24,977 bases of DNA. It comes from Gracilariopsis chorda. Lineage: Eukaryota > Rhodophyta > Florideophyceae > Gracilariales > Gracilariaceae. The stretch covers positions 1 through 24,977 of the forward strand of contig NBIV01000517.1 of the NCBI GenBank assembly GCA_003194525.1, in the 5' to 3' direction. Below the pieces are notes generated by a model that had not been told where the DNA came from, ran no database searches, and worked only from the letters and a program-made list of their open reading frames with translations. The position numbers and the translations under genes are program-made. Shown piece by piece: positions 9,184 through 18,955 of this stretch (position 1 is the stretch's first letter; each line of letters begins with the position of its first letter).

Positions 9184-9213
9184 CATTGGCGCGTTGCGAG
9201 GGCTGCGCCAATG
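9184..9213. promoter_or_regulatory. Inverted pair of CCAAT boxes, possible two-way promoter
   Basis: CATTGGCGC (9184-9192) and GCGCCAATG (9205-9213) are perfect reverse complements around 12 nt, placing one CCAAT box on each strand. They lie about 250 bp upstream of the minus-strand ATG at 8933. A TATAAATC lies downstream on the plus strand at 9266. Confidence 0.5.
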
Positions 9214-9265
9214 GGGCGTCGGAAAGTACGCCCGGGCCACTCTGAGCGCCACTTTGTGCTGGCAA

Positions 9266-9273
9266 TATAAATC
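9266..9273 (+). promoter_or_regulatory. TATA-like element facing right
   Basis: TATAAATC lies 53 bp after the right-hand CCAAT box. It would start a plus-strand transcript into the C-rich stretch. No confident gene is found there. Confidence 0.35.
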
Positions 9274-9289
9274 GCGAGCGTGCACAGTA

Positions 9290-10570
9290 CAGTTGGCGCT
9301 CGCGTTAGTGTTTTCCCCGCCCCAGCGCCAGCTCATCGCGCTTCTTTGGAGCTGTGGTGCAGACGAACGCTGTTCTCTCTACGCACTCGTCACCGTAAAT
9401 ATTCTTCTCTACTCGCGTAGCGCAGCTGCGTTGCTTCACCACCTGCGCCCTCGCTTTTCGCAAGGATCGCCGTTGTTTCTTGCTAGAAAGCGCCCGACTT
9501 CTCTTCACGCCGGCCGCTTGCGGCCTTGTCATGCCCGGCTTCTTCCTTCACCCACTGCCATTTCTGTAAAAGTCCATGCACACACATACGCACACTGCGC
9601 GACCATTCGTCCGTCTCCAGTGTTCGTCGGCGTCTCCCATTTCGCCCACGTTCTACGCCGTCCATAAGATATACGTCCGTTGCCCGACCACAAGCAACAA
9701 TCACATGAACCCGCCCCACTTCACCCTCGATCATCGGATGCTGATCCACCGCATCTTCATAAACCTCCCTCCACCAAATCTCAAACCCCGTGCTCAACCC
9801 GTAGCAAACGTTCCGTCGCGCCAGCTGCACAACAGACGCAACAACAGCATCGCCCATCTCATCCCCAGCGGTCACCCCCCTTCGCCACGCACGGCAACCG
9901 TCATGTTAAACGACGAATCGCCGTTGCGCGTCATTAACCCCTGTATCATACAGCACTTCATAACAGCAACGCACCAACGTTTCCACAGCCCTTCAATAAT
10001 CACCACATTTCAGCAAATCCATTTCAAAAGCTTCATTGTTTCCGACAGCTGGCACAACCCTACCAATCTACCTCAGCGCTTCCTGTCCTGCATCACTAGT
10101 GCTCATCAACGTCACAAGACCTCATCACCCACACATGTCTCGTCACCTGCTTACGTCCATAGAAGCTCTAATCTTCAATTTCATAACAGACGCACTACAT
10201 ATTCACAACCCTCATAAACTGTCATCCCTACACCTCACACAACCCCGTTATTCAAAACAGCATAAACCTAGCCTTTTCGCACTTGCGACTGTTTCAAAGC
10301 TCACCCACCGAGCAGTGAGCAGAATTCTCACCTACTCACGGTTCCGTCCATCCCAAAGGATGCTTTCCAGCAACCCAAAAAAATTAAACTACATCTCCGC
10401 CCCTCACCCAACATGTATCATTCCGCTTCACCATTCCCACAAATCAAGTATCCACTTGAGAATAGTTGCAAAATCATGCTGGCCTAAACTTCTGAAACAA
10501 CTTCTTGTGCGTCATGATGAGCTTCACTGTTAGCTCTGCTCTCATTATATTCCCATCCCTTACACCACCT
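9290..10570. other. C/A-rich, G-poor stretch without a convincing gene
   Basis: The plus strand is rich in C and A and poor in G up to the TATA box of the first Cys-module gene. A 213-codon plus frame (9576-10217) and a 130-codon minus frame (9483-9875) exist, but the first is a His/Pro/Ser/Asn low-complexity string and the second lacks a known domain and mirrors the base skew. Confidence 0.4.
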
Positions 10571-10578
10571 ACCCTTCG

Positions 10579-10586
10579 TATATAAG
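10579..10586 (+). promoter_or_regulatory. TATA box of the first Cys-module gene
   Basis: TATATAAG lies 120 bp upstream of the ATG at 10706, allowing a start site near 10610 and a leader of about 95 nt. A GCTCTATC motif just downstream (10592) recurs 46 bp before the ATG of the second gene. Confidence 0.55.
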
Positions 10587-10705
10587 GACCGCTCTATCCT
10601 TCTGACCCACGATATGTTTCACCACCTCTCTCACCCACCGCATCCATTCAACCGCCCACAACAGCAACTTCAAACCTCTAGTGAAAACCACATCCGTAAC
10701 TCGCC

Positions 10706-12436
10706 ATGTTACGTTGCGCTATTATTCTGCTGTTCGCAACCATTTGCGCAGCAACTCCAAACGTTCGCACAGCATACAACCCCAGACGTGCCTGTCAGTT
10801 CTGCCCAGAGAATAAGGTTTGCGCCGGAAGAGGTCGAGTAAGACGTTGTGTCACCCCAATGACCGTTGGAAAGAGCTGCCGAGTAGATCCCTTCTGGGTA
10901 TGTGCAAAAGGCTTGAAGTGTCAGAAGAATGTGTGCGTTGACCAAAGCCTCATTGTCAGAGGCGATTGTACCCGTCCTTACTCATTCTGTCCTCGAGGCT
11001 CCGTGTGCGCTGGAACGGAGGAGAGAAAGCTTTGTGTTCAACCAATTCGACTTGGTAGTCAATGTGGAAAGAATCAGTTCTTTGTTTGTGAATCTGGTTT
11101 GGAATGTGTTGACGGCATCTGTACGGCCCCAAAGGTGCCTGAAGGTGGCAACTGTTTGACAGCCCGTTCTGTTTGCGTCGATGGCACTGTTTGCGCTGGT
11201 ACAAACACCAGGAAGAAGTGTGTCACACCGATGTCTGTTGGAGGGAGATGTGGACAAGACCCGTTCTGGATTTGTGAAGCTGGGCTGGACTGTGTTGATG
11301 GCACTTGCACAAAGCCAAAGATCCCCAAGGGCGGAGACTGTTTGCCTGAGGGTTCTGTCTGTGTTGATGGTACCGTCTGCGCTGGCACAGACACCAAGAA
11401 GCAGTGTGTTACCCTGATGTCTGTTGGAGGGAGATGTGGACAAGACCCGTTCTGGATTTGTGAAGCTGGGCTGGACTGTGTTGATGGCACTTGCACAAAG
11501 CCAAAGATCCCCAAGGGCGGAGACTGTTTGCCTGAGGGTTCTGTCTGTGTTGATGGTACCATCTGCGCTGGCACAGACACCAAGAAGCAGTGTGTTACCC
11601 CGATGTCTGTTGGAGGGAGATGTGGACAAGACCCATTCTGGATTTGTGAAGCTGGGCTGGATTGTGTTGATGGCACTTGCACAAAGCCAAAGATCCCCAA
11701 GGGCGGAGACTGTTTGCCTGAGGGTTCTGTCTGTGTTGATGGTACCATCTGCGCTGGCACAGACACCAAGAAGCAGTGTGTTACCCCGATGTCTGTTGGA
11801 GGGAGATGTGGACAAGACCCGTTCTGGATTTGTGAAGCTGGGCTGGACTGTGTTGATGGCACTTGCACAAAGCCAAAGATCCCCAAGGGCGGAGACTGTT
11901 TGCCTGAGGGTTCTGTCTGTGTTGATGGTACCATCTGCGCTGGCACAGACACCAAGAAGCAGTGTGTTACCCCGATGTCTGTTGGAGGGAGATGTGGACA
12001 AGACCCATTCTGGATTTGTGAAGCTGGGCTGGATTGTGTTGATGGCACTTGCACAAAGCCAAAGATCCCCAAGGGCGGAGACTGTTTGCCTGAGGGTTCT
12101 GTCTGTGTTGATGGTACCATCTGCGCTGGCACAGACACCAAGAAGCAGTGTGTTACCCCGATGTCTGTTGGAGGGAGATGTGGACAAGACCCGTTCTGGA
12201 TATGCGAATCTGGTCTCGTCTGTGAAGGCGGCTTGTGCGCCAAGCCTAGAATCCCTCTTGGAGGGGACTGCAAGCCGGAGGGCTCGGTTTGCGAAGATGG
12301 CCTTATTTGCGCCGGTGACAATGGTTTGAAGAAATGTGTCAAGGGAATGGGAGAGGGTGACCGTTGCGGACTTGATCCGTTCTGGGTCTGTAAGCCGGGT
12401 TTGACATGTGTCCATCGCATTTGCGTCAAGCACTGA
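10706..12436 (+). CDS. Secreted protein of nine 8-cysteine modules
   Basis: A 576-aa intronless frame. Residues 1-17 are a clear secretion signal (LRCAIILLFATICAA). The rest is nine modules of about 62 aa. Modules 2-9 share the spacing C-x6-C-x5-C-x8-C-x9-C-x7-C-x5-C-x4-C, with conserved V/I-C-A-G, R/K-C-V, D-P-F-W-x-C and G-L-x-C. Module 1 differs in its first pair (C-x2-C). Linkers are basic and proline-containing (TKPKIPKGG). Residues from about 176 to 498 are nearly identical units. There is no transmembrane segment or GPI-like tail; the protein ends VHRICVKH. The eight cysteines probably form four disulfides per module, giving a rigid extracellular rod. The GLxCxxGxC style recalls Dickkopf/prokineticin-like Cys folds, but I cannot assign a family. 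Function is unknown; wall or matrix, adhesion, or peptide-precursor roles are all open. A paralogue follows at 13792. Confidence 0.93.
   Translation: MLRCAIILLFATICAATPNVRTAYNPRRACQFCPENKVCAGRGRVRRCVTPMTVGKSCRVDPFWVCAKGLKCQKNVCVDQSLIVRGDCTRPYSFCPRGSVCAGTEERKLCVQPIRLGSQCGKNQFFVCESGLECVDGICTAPKVPEGGNCLTARSVCVDGTVCAGTNTRKKCVTPMSVGGRCGQDPFWICEAGLDCVDGTCTKPKIPKGGDCLPEGSVCVDGTVCAGTDTKKQCVTLMSVGGRCGQDPFWICEAGLDCVDGTCTKPKIPKGGDCLPEGSVCVDGTICAGTDTKKQCVTPMSVGGRCGQDPFWICEAGLDCVDGTCTKPKIPKGGDCLPEGSVCVDGTICAGTDTKKQCVTPMSVGGRCGQDPFWICEAGLDCVDGTCTKPKIPKGGDCLPEGSVCVDGTICAGTDTKKQCVTPMSVGGRCGQDPFWICEAGLDCVDGTCTKPKIPKGGDCLPEGSVCVDGTICAGTDTKKQCVTPMSVGGRCGQDPFWICESGLVCEGGLCAKPRIPLGGDCKPEGSVCEDGLICAGDNGLKKCVKGMGEGDRCGLDPFWVCKPGLTCVHRICVKH
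11231..12199 (+). repeat. 186-bp in-frame tandem array with 372-bp higher-order unit
   Basis: Units start at 11231, 11417, 11603, 11789 and 11975, with a partial unit from 12161. Units differ at only a few bases. Unit 4 matches unit 2 and unit 5 matches unit 3 in every difference seen, so a two-unit block of 372 bp was copied. Unit 1 differs from unit 2 at two bases (Val/Ile and Leu/Pro). Units 2 and 3 differ at two silent sites (CCG/CCA, GAC/GAT). Confidence 0.92.
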
Positions 12437-13791
12437 AGTGGCGTAAGGTACATGTGAGGTTAGATCATACGGACTTATATTTGTCCCAAATGTGCAAGAG
12501 CTTGTTAAGTTCGTTTGAAAAAGCGAGATAACAAACTTCAGGCTTGTTTTTTCTGGAAACCTCAGTGCAAGTGTTTGTTCCAAATAGTGCTCGTGTATTC
12601 ATTTTGCTGGAAGGATGTGATGAGGAGTGTAGATTCTCTGCGGACTTTACACTGCGATTAAAATGAAATAGAATGGAAACAAATCTGGGCTACAGTGTAG
12701 AAAGTTCATTTAGTTGTTCCCAAGACTGGACCCACGGACTTTTTCAGACCTTCTGTAAGAGGATCGAAGTCTAAACAACTTTGTGAAGTTGCAAGTTGGA
12801 GTCTAGCATCAAACCGGATGTACCAGATCATGACAAAAGCTTTGTCGATTCGGAGAACCACGCGGTTCACTAAGCAGATGTCTTCACGTTGTATAGCTCA
12901 GTAAACTCTGAATCAGCATGCCTATAAGAAAATACGATAAACCCTCTTTCTTCAATAATTTCAGCGGGCATCGTTCGAGTGGGCAAAATGCTTCATTGCG
13001 CTGGTCTGGTGGGGAGCCATCGACAAACTTCAACACGATCGTCGGCGTATGGTTGTTTGACAATATTCTTCATGCTGAATTATATTTTACTCCTACGCTA
13101 GTGTTTCTCTAGTAATGTCAGTCGAAAGAATATGGGAAAGCACGGAAGCACGGGCTCTTTGTTTTGTTGTCACTCATCTGGCGTCTTGCTCAACGAAGAT
13201 GACGGGGAAGGTTAACGTAGTACGTTGTTATTATCATTCCATATCTTTTCCCCTTAAGCGCCGATCAGTGCATAACTAATCTAAACCTGCCTGCTGGAAG
13301 GCTATAAAGATCGAAGAGCTTACCTTCGTATTCTAGAGAAAGTTCTTTTCCTTGTATGTTCTCTGGCAAGCATTTGGGTTGCATTTTGCAACCATCCCTG
13401 CCCCCCTGCGTACCCAAAGATCAGTCTCCCCTCCTCCCAAAGAGAACCTGCGACCAAGGTCACGTGGTAAGATACCTAGTGTAATGTTACACACATCACT
13501 ATAATATTGGATATATTTATCTCCATAGCATGGTGCATCGCTGCACAATTCAAATTCAATCATGCGTGATTGGTGCACGCTACACCGTCACGTCGACAAA
13601 ACGAAAGAATTGTCGCACACGAAGAAAAGTTGGGGCTCTCCATTGGTCAAGTCGCAAAGGGGTTGCCTCTCCAGAGTTTAAAACATTACGGCTGGTAGCC
13701 ATCCACTTGACGCATTCCGTCAACCCAACCAGGCGAGTCTGACCTGCTCTATCTTCATATCGCTCGAACAAGTCTTGCTCAGGATTTCACG
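12437..13791. other. Spacer between the two Cys-module genes
   Basis: No convincing coding region; short frames only. The 3' flank of the first gene has AT-rich sequence near 12650-12680 where polyadenylation could occur. Upstream of 13792 no strong TATA box is seen; GTTTAAAAC (13676-13684) is about 110 bp before the ATG and GCTCTATC lies at 13746. Confidence 0.4.
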
Positions 13792-14625
13792 ATGGGGCTC
13801 CGCTTCGCTTGTCTTTTTGTTCTTCTTGTGACCTGTTCTGCGTTGCCTCAACCAGCACGAAGAACTCTCAGCGCGTATCATTATCAAGTCTACATACCTG
13901 GTCATAAATGCGGTCGCTGCCCCAAAGGCATGGTGTGTGCTGGCACCTCTTTCAGAAAACGATGTGTCGTCCCAATGGCAGAGGATAAACTATGCGGATT
14001 AAACCCGTACTGGGTATGTGCGAAGGGCCTCAAGTGTTATCACCACATTTGCAGGAGGCGGAAGGTGAGGATCGGGGGCGACTGCACACCCCGTGGCGCC
14101 CGCTGTGTGCGACGTGCTATATGCGCCGGTACTATTGCGGAGAAGAGGTGCGTTGCGCCGTTGGGAGTCGGCAAACGTTGTGCACGAAACCCATACTCGG
14201 TGTGCAGACTTGATTTGCGATGCATAAACGGATTTTGTAGAACTCGCAAGGTGGCTAAGGGCGGGGACTGCAACCCAGATTTATCTGTTTGTGAAGGGGG
14301 TACCGTCTGTGCCGGACCGGGTCGAAGAATGAAATGTGTCAGGCCGAAGCGGGAAGGACGGAGCTGTGGAAGAAACTCTTTCCAGGTATGCGAGTCTGGC
14401 CTGAAATGTGACGGTGGTGTATGTGTGAAGCCGAAAATTGGGCTTGGTGCTGATTGCAAGCCAAAGGGATCGGTTTGTCAAGATGGGCTGATCTGTCGCG
14501 GGGGCGACAGTCTAAGAAAGTGTGTTAAGGGCATGGGTGAGAATCAAAAGTGTGGACTCAACCTCTTCTGGGTGTGCAAAACGGGTCTGACATGCGTTCG
14601 TAACATATGTATTAGAAAGCATTAA
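13792..14625 (+). CDS. Secreted protein of four 8-cysteine modules, paralogue of the 576-aa protein
   Basis: A 277-aa intronless frame starting at ATG 13792. A signal peptide (LRFACLFVLLVTCSA) covers residues 1-18. Four modules follow with the same eight-Cys spacing as its neighbour. Module 1 starts with C-x2-C (HKCGRCPKGMVCAG), as module 1 of the neighbour does. The last module (GSVCQDGLIC, KCVKGMGE, FWVCKTGLTC, ending CIRKH) matches the last module of the neighbour. The two central modules are diverged from each other and more basic, unlike the homogenised ones next door. Same strand, 1.36 kb downstream: a tandem gene duplication. Extracellular by signal peptide; function unknown. All cysteines are in register, so the gene looks intact. 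Confidence 0.92.
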   Translation: MGLRFACLFVLLVTCSALPQPARRTLSAYHYQVYIPGHKCGRCPKGMVCAGTSFRKRCVVPMAEDKLCGLNPYWVCAKGLKCYHHICRRRKVRIGGDCTPRGARCVRRAICAGTIAEKRCVAPLGVGKRCARNPYSVCRLDLRCINGFCRTRKVAKGGDCNPDLSVCEGGTVCAGPGRRMKCVRPKREGRSCGRNSFQVCESGLKCDGGVCVKPKIGLGADCKPKGSVCQDGLICRGGDSLRKCVKGMGENQKCGLNLFWVCKTGLTCVRNICIRKH

Positions 14626-15410
14626 GTTCTAGTAGAAAGAGACAGGCAACCAAACCAACTGACTTCATCTGCGATGATATTCTTTGACAAGCAGTGCCCA
14701 CAATTATATGATAAAGGCCACGTCGAGTATCTCCCTTGTTGTTTTTATGGTTTAGAATACCATACCCGGGTAAGACGTAGCAGTGGTGTGTTTAACAGGG
14801 TACTCTAGCTAGATGAGGACAGTGTACGCGACATTACTATCGGTCCTGATGAAGTGAAATGAAAAGTTTGCTAAGGGGAGTTTGTTCAAATTGAAAAAGG
14901 ATCAAAACGAAAGACAACTGCGTACTCCCTAGAACCTGTTGCAAATGTTTGTGGTAACGGAGCCGAACATATATCGTGTTTAGCAGTTCGTGAAGGATTT
15001 GAAAATAAATCTCTTGTAGAGAGTACACGCACTCGCTCTTTGCCAGAGCAGTACTGGGAAGAAGGATCACGCCTCTGCTTATCGTACCCTTGATCCCCAC
15101 GCAGATCTCTTGATCTCAAGGAAGAGACCGTTGAGCTAGTCTCTCCGTTGAAAAGATCATAGATCTAATACGCCATAATTGAAATGAGGCTAATTCCCGC
15201 CGCACCACCTGACCAACGATGCAACACATATGTGACTGAGAAACGTTTCTTGTGGGACAGCGGAGATGATCGAAACCCGGAAGGTGTGAGAGATATCTAA
15301 AATGGGTCTGCCGGTTTGAGCGAGGTAAACTTCGTTCCTTCGTTCCTAATACAGAAGACTACGACGGGACAAACAGCTTTTGTACACCATTTGCCGGACC
15401 GGACTTCGAA
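14626..15410. other. Intergenic, nothing recognised
   Basis: Short frames on both strands only; no domain or RNA signature seen. Confidence 0.4.
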
Positions 15411-15530
15411 TGTTGGGCGCCATGAAAAGGATGACAAGTGCCAAGTCCTGAAGTGCATAGTCAACAGCTTTGGGCCAAGTTAGTACCCATACGAGCTAGG
15501 GATCGGTCCGGAATCGTAGCTGCCGAATGT
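15411..15530 (+). pseudogene. Decayed 5S rRNA copy
   Basis: The 3' two thirds clearly resemble the gene at 7069: CTTTGGGCC, TTAGTACC, AGGGATCGGTCCGGAAT and GCCGAATGT occur in order. The 5' third is heavily changed, helix I no longer pairs and several indels are present. The span of about 120 nt matches a full-length copy. Confidence 0.7.
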
Positions 15531-16774
15531 CTTCTTTTTCATTCGGTTGCTTCTGGATGGTGCGGTGATTTGAGCTTACAACTTTTGTTGATTGTGTTAC
15601 AACGCAATTACGAAGGTTGAACAGGCGAGGTTGTATAAGCTCCACGTTGGAAGTAGCTTGCTTAACACTAGACGCCTTCCATCTATAACTTTTGATGGAT
15701 TCGTTTGCTTTTGTCTCTGCGTGTGACGAATGAACCAAGAATCGAAGAGGGTCAAACAGAGGAAGCCTTAAAACGCAGCAGGTTAAGAATCAGTGCTCAA
15801 AAATCGGCTGGGGTGTGTGACAACATTGCTTATTTAATCCGCTTGACGTTTGGTAAAGCGTCGTGGCGCAAAGATACAAGTTATCCGGGGTACAGGAAAT
15901 GACATGAAGAACTTGTGTGAGCGCCCTGTGTCGCTTGGACTCTATCTAATATCTAAGGGGATAGCTTTGCGACATTTTGCTATGCGAGAAATCGAGTCCA
16001 ATGGGTTTGGCTCTACGTGACAAGCGATAAGGGTCAGCAATTGCTAACCCTGTAACCCTTTACCGTTGCTAAGAGGCAGGATTGTTGAAACAGTTGGCGA
16101 CAGCTTGCGAAAGAAGATTTTGAGATATTTGCATACTTTTTGAAGGTGTTTAATTACAGATCAAGTGGTATCCTTAGACAACCGTGAAAATACAAATGTG
16201 AGGCTACGGGATTGACAACGAATACTGAAACCATAATTGGTCGCACCAACCACAATTAGTGTCGTAGCCAAACGACTCCAGTTGAAATATATCTGGTGTA
16301 TATGGCCGTGAGCGCGGCACAGCCAAAGCTTTTGTTTCTCTTCGGCCGTCGTGACCACAAACGCTGCACGAAATGCAAGCGTGCGATGCCCAGGTCCATG
16401 TCGTGCTCTCAATAAGTCCTTCATTACTGATGAAAAAGGAAGCGTGTGACGGGAAAGTGCTCTACACAAGCTGGAGTCCGGGGTAGATGTCCAAGCTTCA
16501 GCACCAGTTTTAAACATAGTTGAACACTTTGAGATTTACTTGCTTCTCAGCTGCCACACCGTTCACTCACTTCAACCTCTTTCGCAACCAGAACTCTCAC
16601 TTCCATCCCTCGGCTGCTGGGTAATAGTGTTTACAGCATCGAAAACACTCCAAACACATCGAACACCGCCTAATTCCCAGCCGCTAAGTCGTTTGCTCAC
16701 CGACCTGCCAACTCAACTGACCCTTTCACGATGTGCACCTCGGCAACCGTTCCCGTCCGTACACTCGCGTCAGC
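15531..16774. other. Intergenic upstream of the carotenoid oxygenase relic
   Basis: No gene recognised. It holds the palindrome and AACCCTTTACC motif at 16030-16064. From about 16540 the plus strand becomes C/T-rich, as expected of a promoter or leader in this genome. Confidence 0.4.
16030..16064. repeat. Near-palindrome followed by AACCCTTTACC
   Basis: AGGGTCAGCAA/TTGCTAACCCT (16030-16051) is palindromic with one mismatch and is followed by TAACCCTTTACC (16053-16064). The same motif recurs near 20210, 20303 and 21821. Confidence 0.6.
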
Positions 16775-18452
16775 ATGGATAACTCCAGCGCTTCCTCTAC
16801 AGTCTACCCACTTACGCCCTCATCATCTTTGTCCGAAACGACAAGTCACTTCACCCCGTCCCGCAACCGTAGCAATTCTCGAAGAGTCCCCTCGCAAAGT
16901 GATCAGCACTTCTCTCCGTGAAGATTCCAAGCAGTCTGAAACCCACGTCCACGACCTCACCGACCCGTCCATGGTCTTCGAAAACTTTGACGAATCTCCA
17001 AAGCCCCAATCAGTTTCTGTCACCGGTACGCTTCCGTACTACCTCCACAACCACAAGTACTACAGACTGGGCCCAGCCCGCTTTGAGGAGCCTCACAAAG
17101 ACGGCGTCATGTGGAAGGCCACGCATCTGTTCGACGGCATAAGTATGCTATCATCCTTTTACTTTGATGTGATTAACTCCTCCGTCGTCTTCAGGTCAAG
17201 GATTAACAGCGACAGATTGCTTCGCGCAATACATGAAACCCCGAGCACAGAGTATCGAAACTTTCTCATTTCGCCTTCTGAAAAGACCTTTTGGCAACAG
17301 CTTTCGACGTGGAAACCCCTTCCTTTGATTCTGAGACTGGATTTCCCTACCTAAACTACGGCGTCACCCTCGAGCAAATCCCAGGAAAGGGGTTTTGCGC
17401 ACGTACGGGATGGCTCCATCTCGCAGGTAGTTGACCCCGAAACGCTTAAGCCACTGGGGACAATTTCGTTTTTTCCGAACTGAACCCCAAGCTAAGTGGC
17501 TCGGGAAGCATGGCGCATGGAATGCTTGACGATGCTACTGGAGAGTACTTTAACATAGTATGGGGACTATTACCCTGGCAAGGTCAATTACCAGTATTTC
17601 TGTACTAACTCGCAAGGGGAAACGCGCATTGTTTCAACCATTCGTGAACCGGCACGCTACATGCACGCAAACAACGATCACAGATAAGTATGTCATTATT
17701 GGCTTCGCTCCGGTGCGGATAGACTTTTTGAAACTGGCCTTGTCCATGTCGCTTGCCGACGCGATTGCCGTTCCCAAGGAAGAAGGCGTCAGTTTTTGCT
17801 TGTTTCTCGGGAGACTGGTGAGGTTGTTAACACCTTCCAACATGAATATTTCTCATTTATGCACTTCGTCAATGCCCTTTGAACGTGATGGAGATGTTGT
17901 GTTGGACGTCATTCCGCGCAGGGCTTGGAGGACATGACATCTTTCGATATGGACATTGTCAAAACGAAGGGTCAACTGCCGCCCGAATCTTCAATGTATC
18001 GTATCGTAATGCGCAACGTGGAGACGTCTACTGACGGCAGAGCATCCAAGTCACCGTCAAGGGATATGAAAGTGATAACGGTGTCGGAGACGGCCGGTGA
18101 CATGCCAACTATCTCACCTCTGTTCAAGCAAAAGGATTAACAGATATGGTGTACACGCTTGCATTTTATGAAAACGTGATGGGCTGGGTCAGTGCAAAAG
18201 ATCGACGTGACGACGGGGGAAGCGATCAGGTTCGTGAAACCGGGACACATTCTTGGTGAGCCGATGTTCGTACCAAGTCCTAGCAGTACGGCTGAAGATG
18301 ACGGATGCGTGCTCGTGCTGGCACTGAACACAATCACACGCAACTCTGCCATGATCGTTTTGGACGCAAAAGAGTTTGTGGAAATCTCACAAGCCGAGCT
18401 TCCAGTTGCAATGCCCAGCGGCCTTCACGGGTACTTCGGGCAAGCATCTTGA
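16775..18452 (+). pseudogene. Carotenoid cleavage oxygenase (CCD/BCO/RPE65 family), broken by about ten frameshifts
   Basis: Similarity to the family runs end to end over a gene of normal size (about 550 codons). From ATG 16775 comes a Ser/Thr-rich N-terminus, then LPYYLHNHKYYRLGPARFE and HLFDGISMLSSFYFD (about 17020-17170), AHGMLDDATGEYFNIVW (about 17514-17564), RYMH (17658-17666), ITDKYVIIGFAPVRID (about 17680-17730), HEYFSFMHFVNAF (about 17841-17880), SFDMDIVKTKG (about 17940-17975) and a C-terminus with KIDVTTGE, GEPMFVPSPSS, ALNTITRNSAMIVLDA and LPVAMPSGLHGYF, stop at 18450-18452. The family's four Fe(II)-ligand histidines are all still encoded (17516, 17664, 17862, 18426). Frame changes near 16.90, 17.35, 17.40, 17.48, 17.565, 17.675, 17.795, 17.88, 17.925, 18.11 and 18.19 kb prevent a continuous product. 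The shifts seem to be small indels; I saw no in-frame nonsense change in the conserved blocks. In working form it would cleave a carotenoid double bond with O2. Confidence 0.88.
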
Positions 18453-18589
18453 GCATGTCCTGTAACGTGCTGCTTCGTACAAGCAATGGACTGGTTTTCG
18501 CAGCGAAAACGACAGTTTTGCGGTGCATCTGCTATCAAACCGCTCGAGATAGATGTCCAGATGATAAGAGAAGAGTTGTGAAGAAATAA

Positions 18590-18955
18590 CGGTGTTTGCC
18601 GCTAATCGATTGAATCCCTGATGGGCTCGAAAACATTGTTTCGCTGAGAGAAGCTGAGGTAGCTTTAGCACAGTTGGCAGTTGGACATACTCCATGTCTA
18701 CATCCTTTGGGAACATATTTATTGAAGCGAAGATTGGTGTCCAGATGTAGACCGGGAGTATTGAATGACGTGGACCATTATGTTCTCAGCTGCCCTTTGA
18801 GGGGCCGGTCTCGCAGACTATGCTTACCAAGTCTGCGTGAACGACAAGGAATTAGAGTACATGATATCATCCGAAAGTGGCCTGAACGAATGCTGGTTTT
18901 CCTCCCGAGACACCGCGCTTCTTCTTCCTCTTCATTGTGGGTTCAGCAGGTCTGA
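18590..18955 (+). mobile_element. LINE 3' fragment, C-terminal Cys/His region
   Basis: The plus frame gives LREAEVALAQLAVGHTPCLHP, LVSRCRPGVLNDVDHYVLSC and LPSLRERQG in order, the C-terminal region of LINE ORF2 (GH..C..VDHxxLxC). It matches the copies at 5413 and 20778. It starts about 140 bp after the carotenoid oxygenase relic. No RNase H or reverse transcriptase and no clear (CA)n tail are present. Confidence 0.65.

Noticed and set aside
9483..9875. 130-codon minus frame with globular-looking composition
   Set aside because: Starts at GTG, no known motif, and its Val/Trp/Gly content mirrors the opposite-strand skew. Kept only as a possibility.
9576..10217. 213-codon plus frame in the C-rich stretch
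   Set aside because: Low-complexity His/Pro/Ser/Asn composition follows the base skew; no domain.
11231..12199. CRISPR-like array
   Set aside because: Units are contiguous, coding and 186 bp, without spacers; the genome is eukaryotic.
10982..12583. Antisense open frames of 533 and 459 codons and a 301-codon plus frame over the Cys-module array
   Set aside because: A 186-bp unit is divisible by three, so any frame open in one unit stays open through the array. Only the sense frame has a signal peptide and Cys pattern.
16731..17354. Intact 207-aa protein from this frame
   Set aside because: It is only the N-terminal part of the carotenoid oxygenase relic; homology continues past its stop in other frames.
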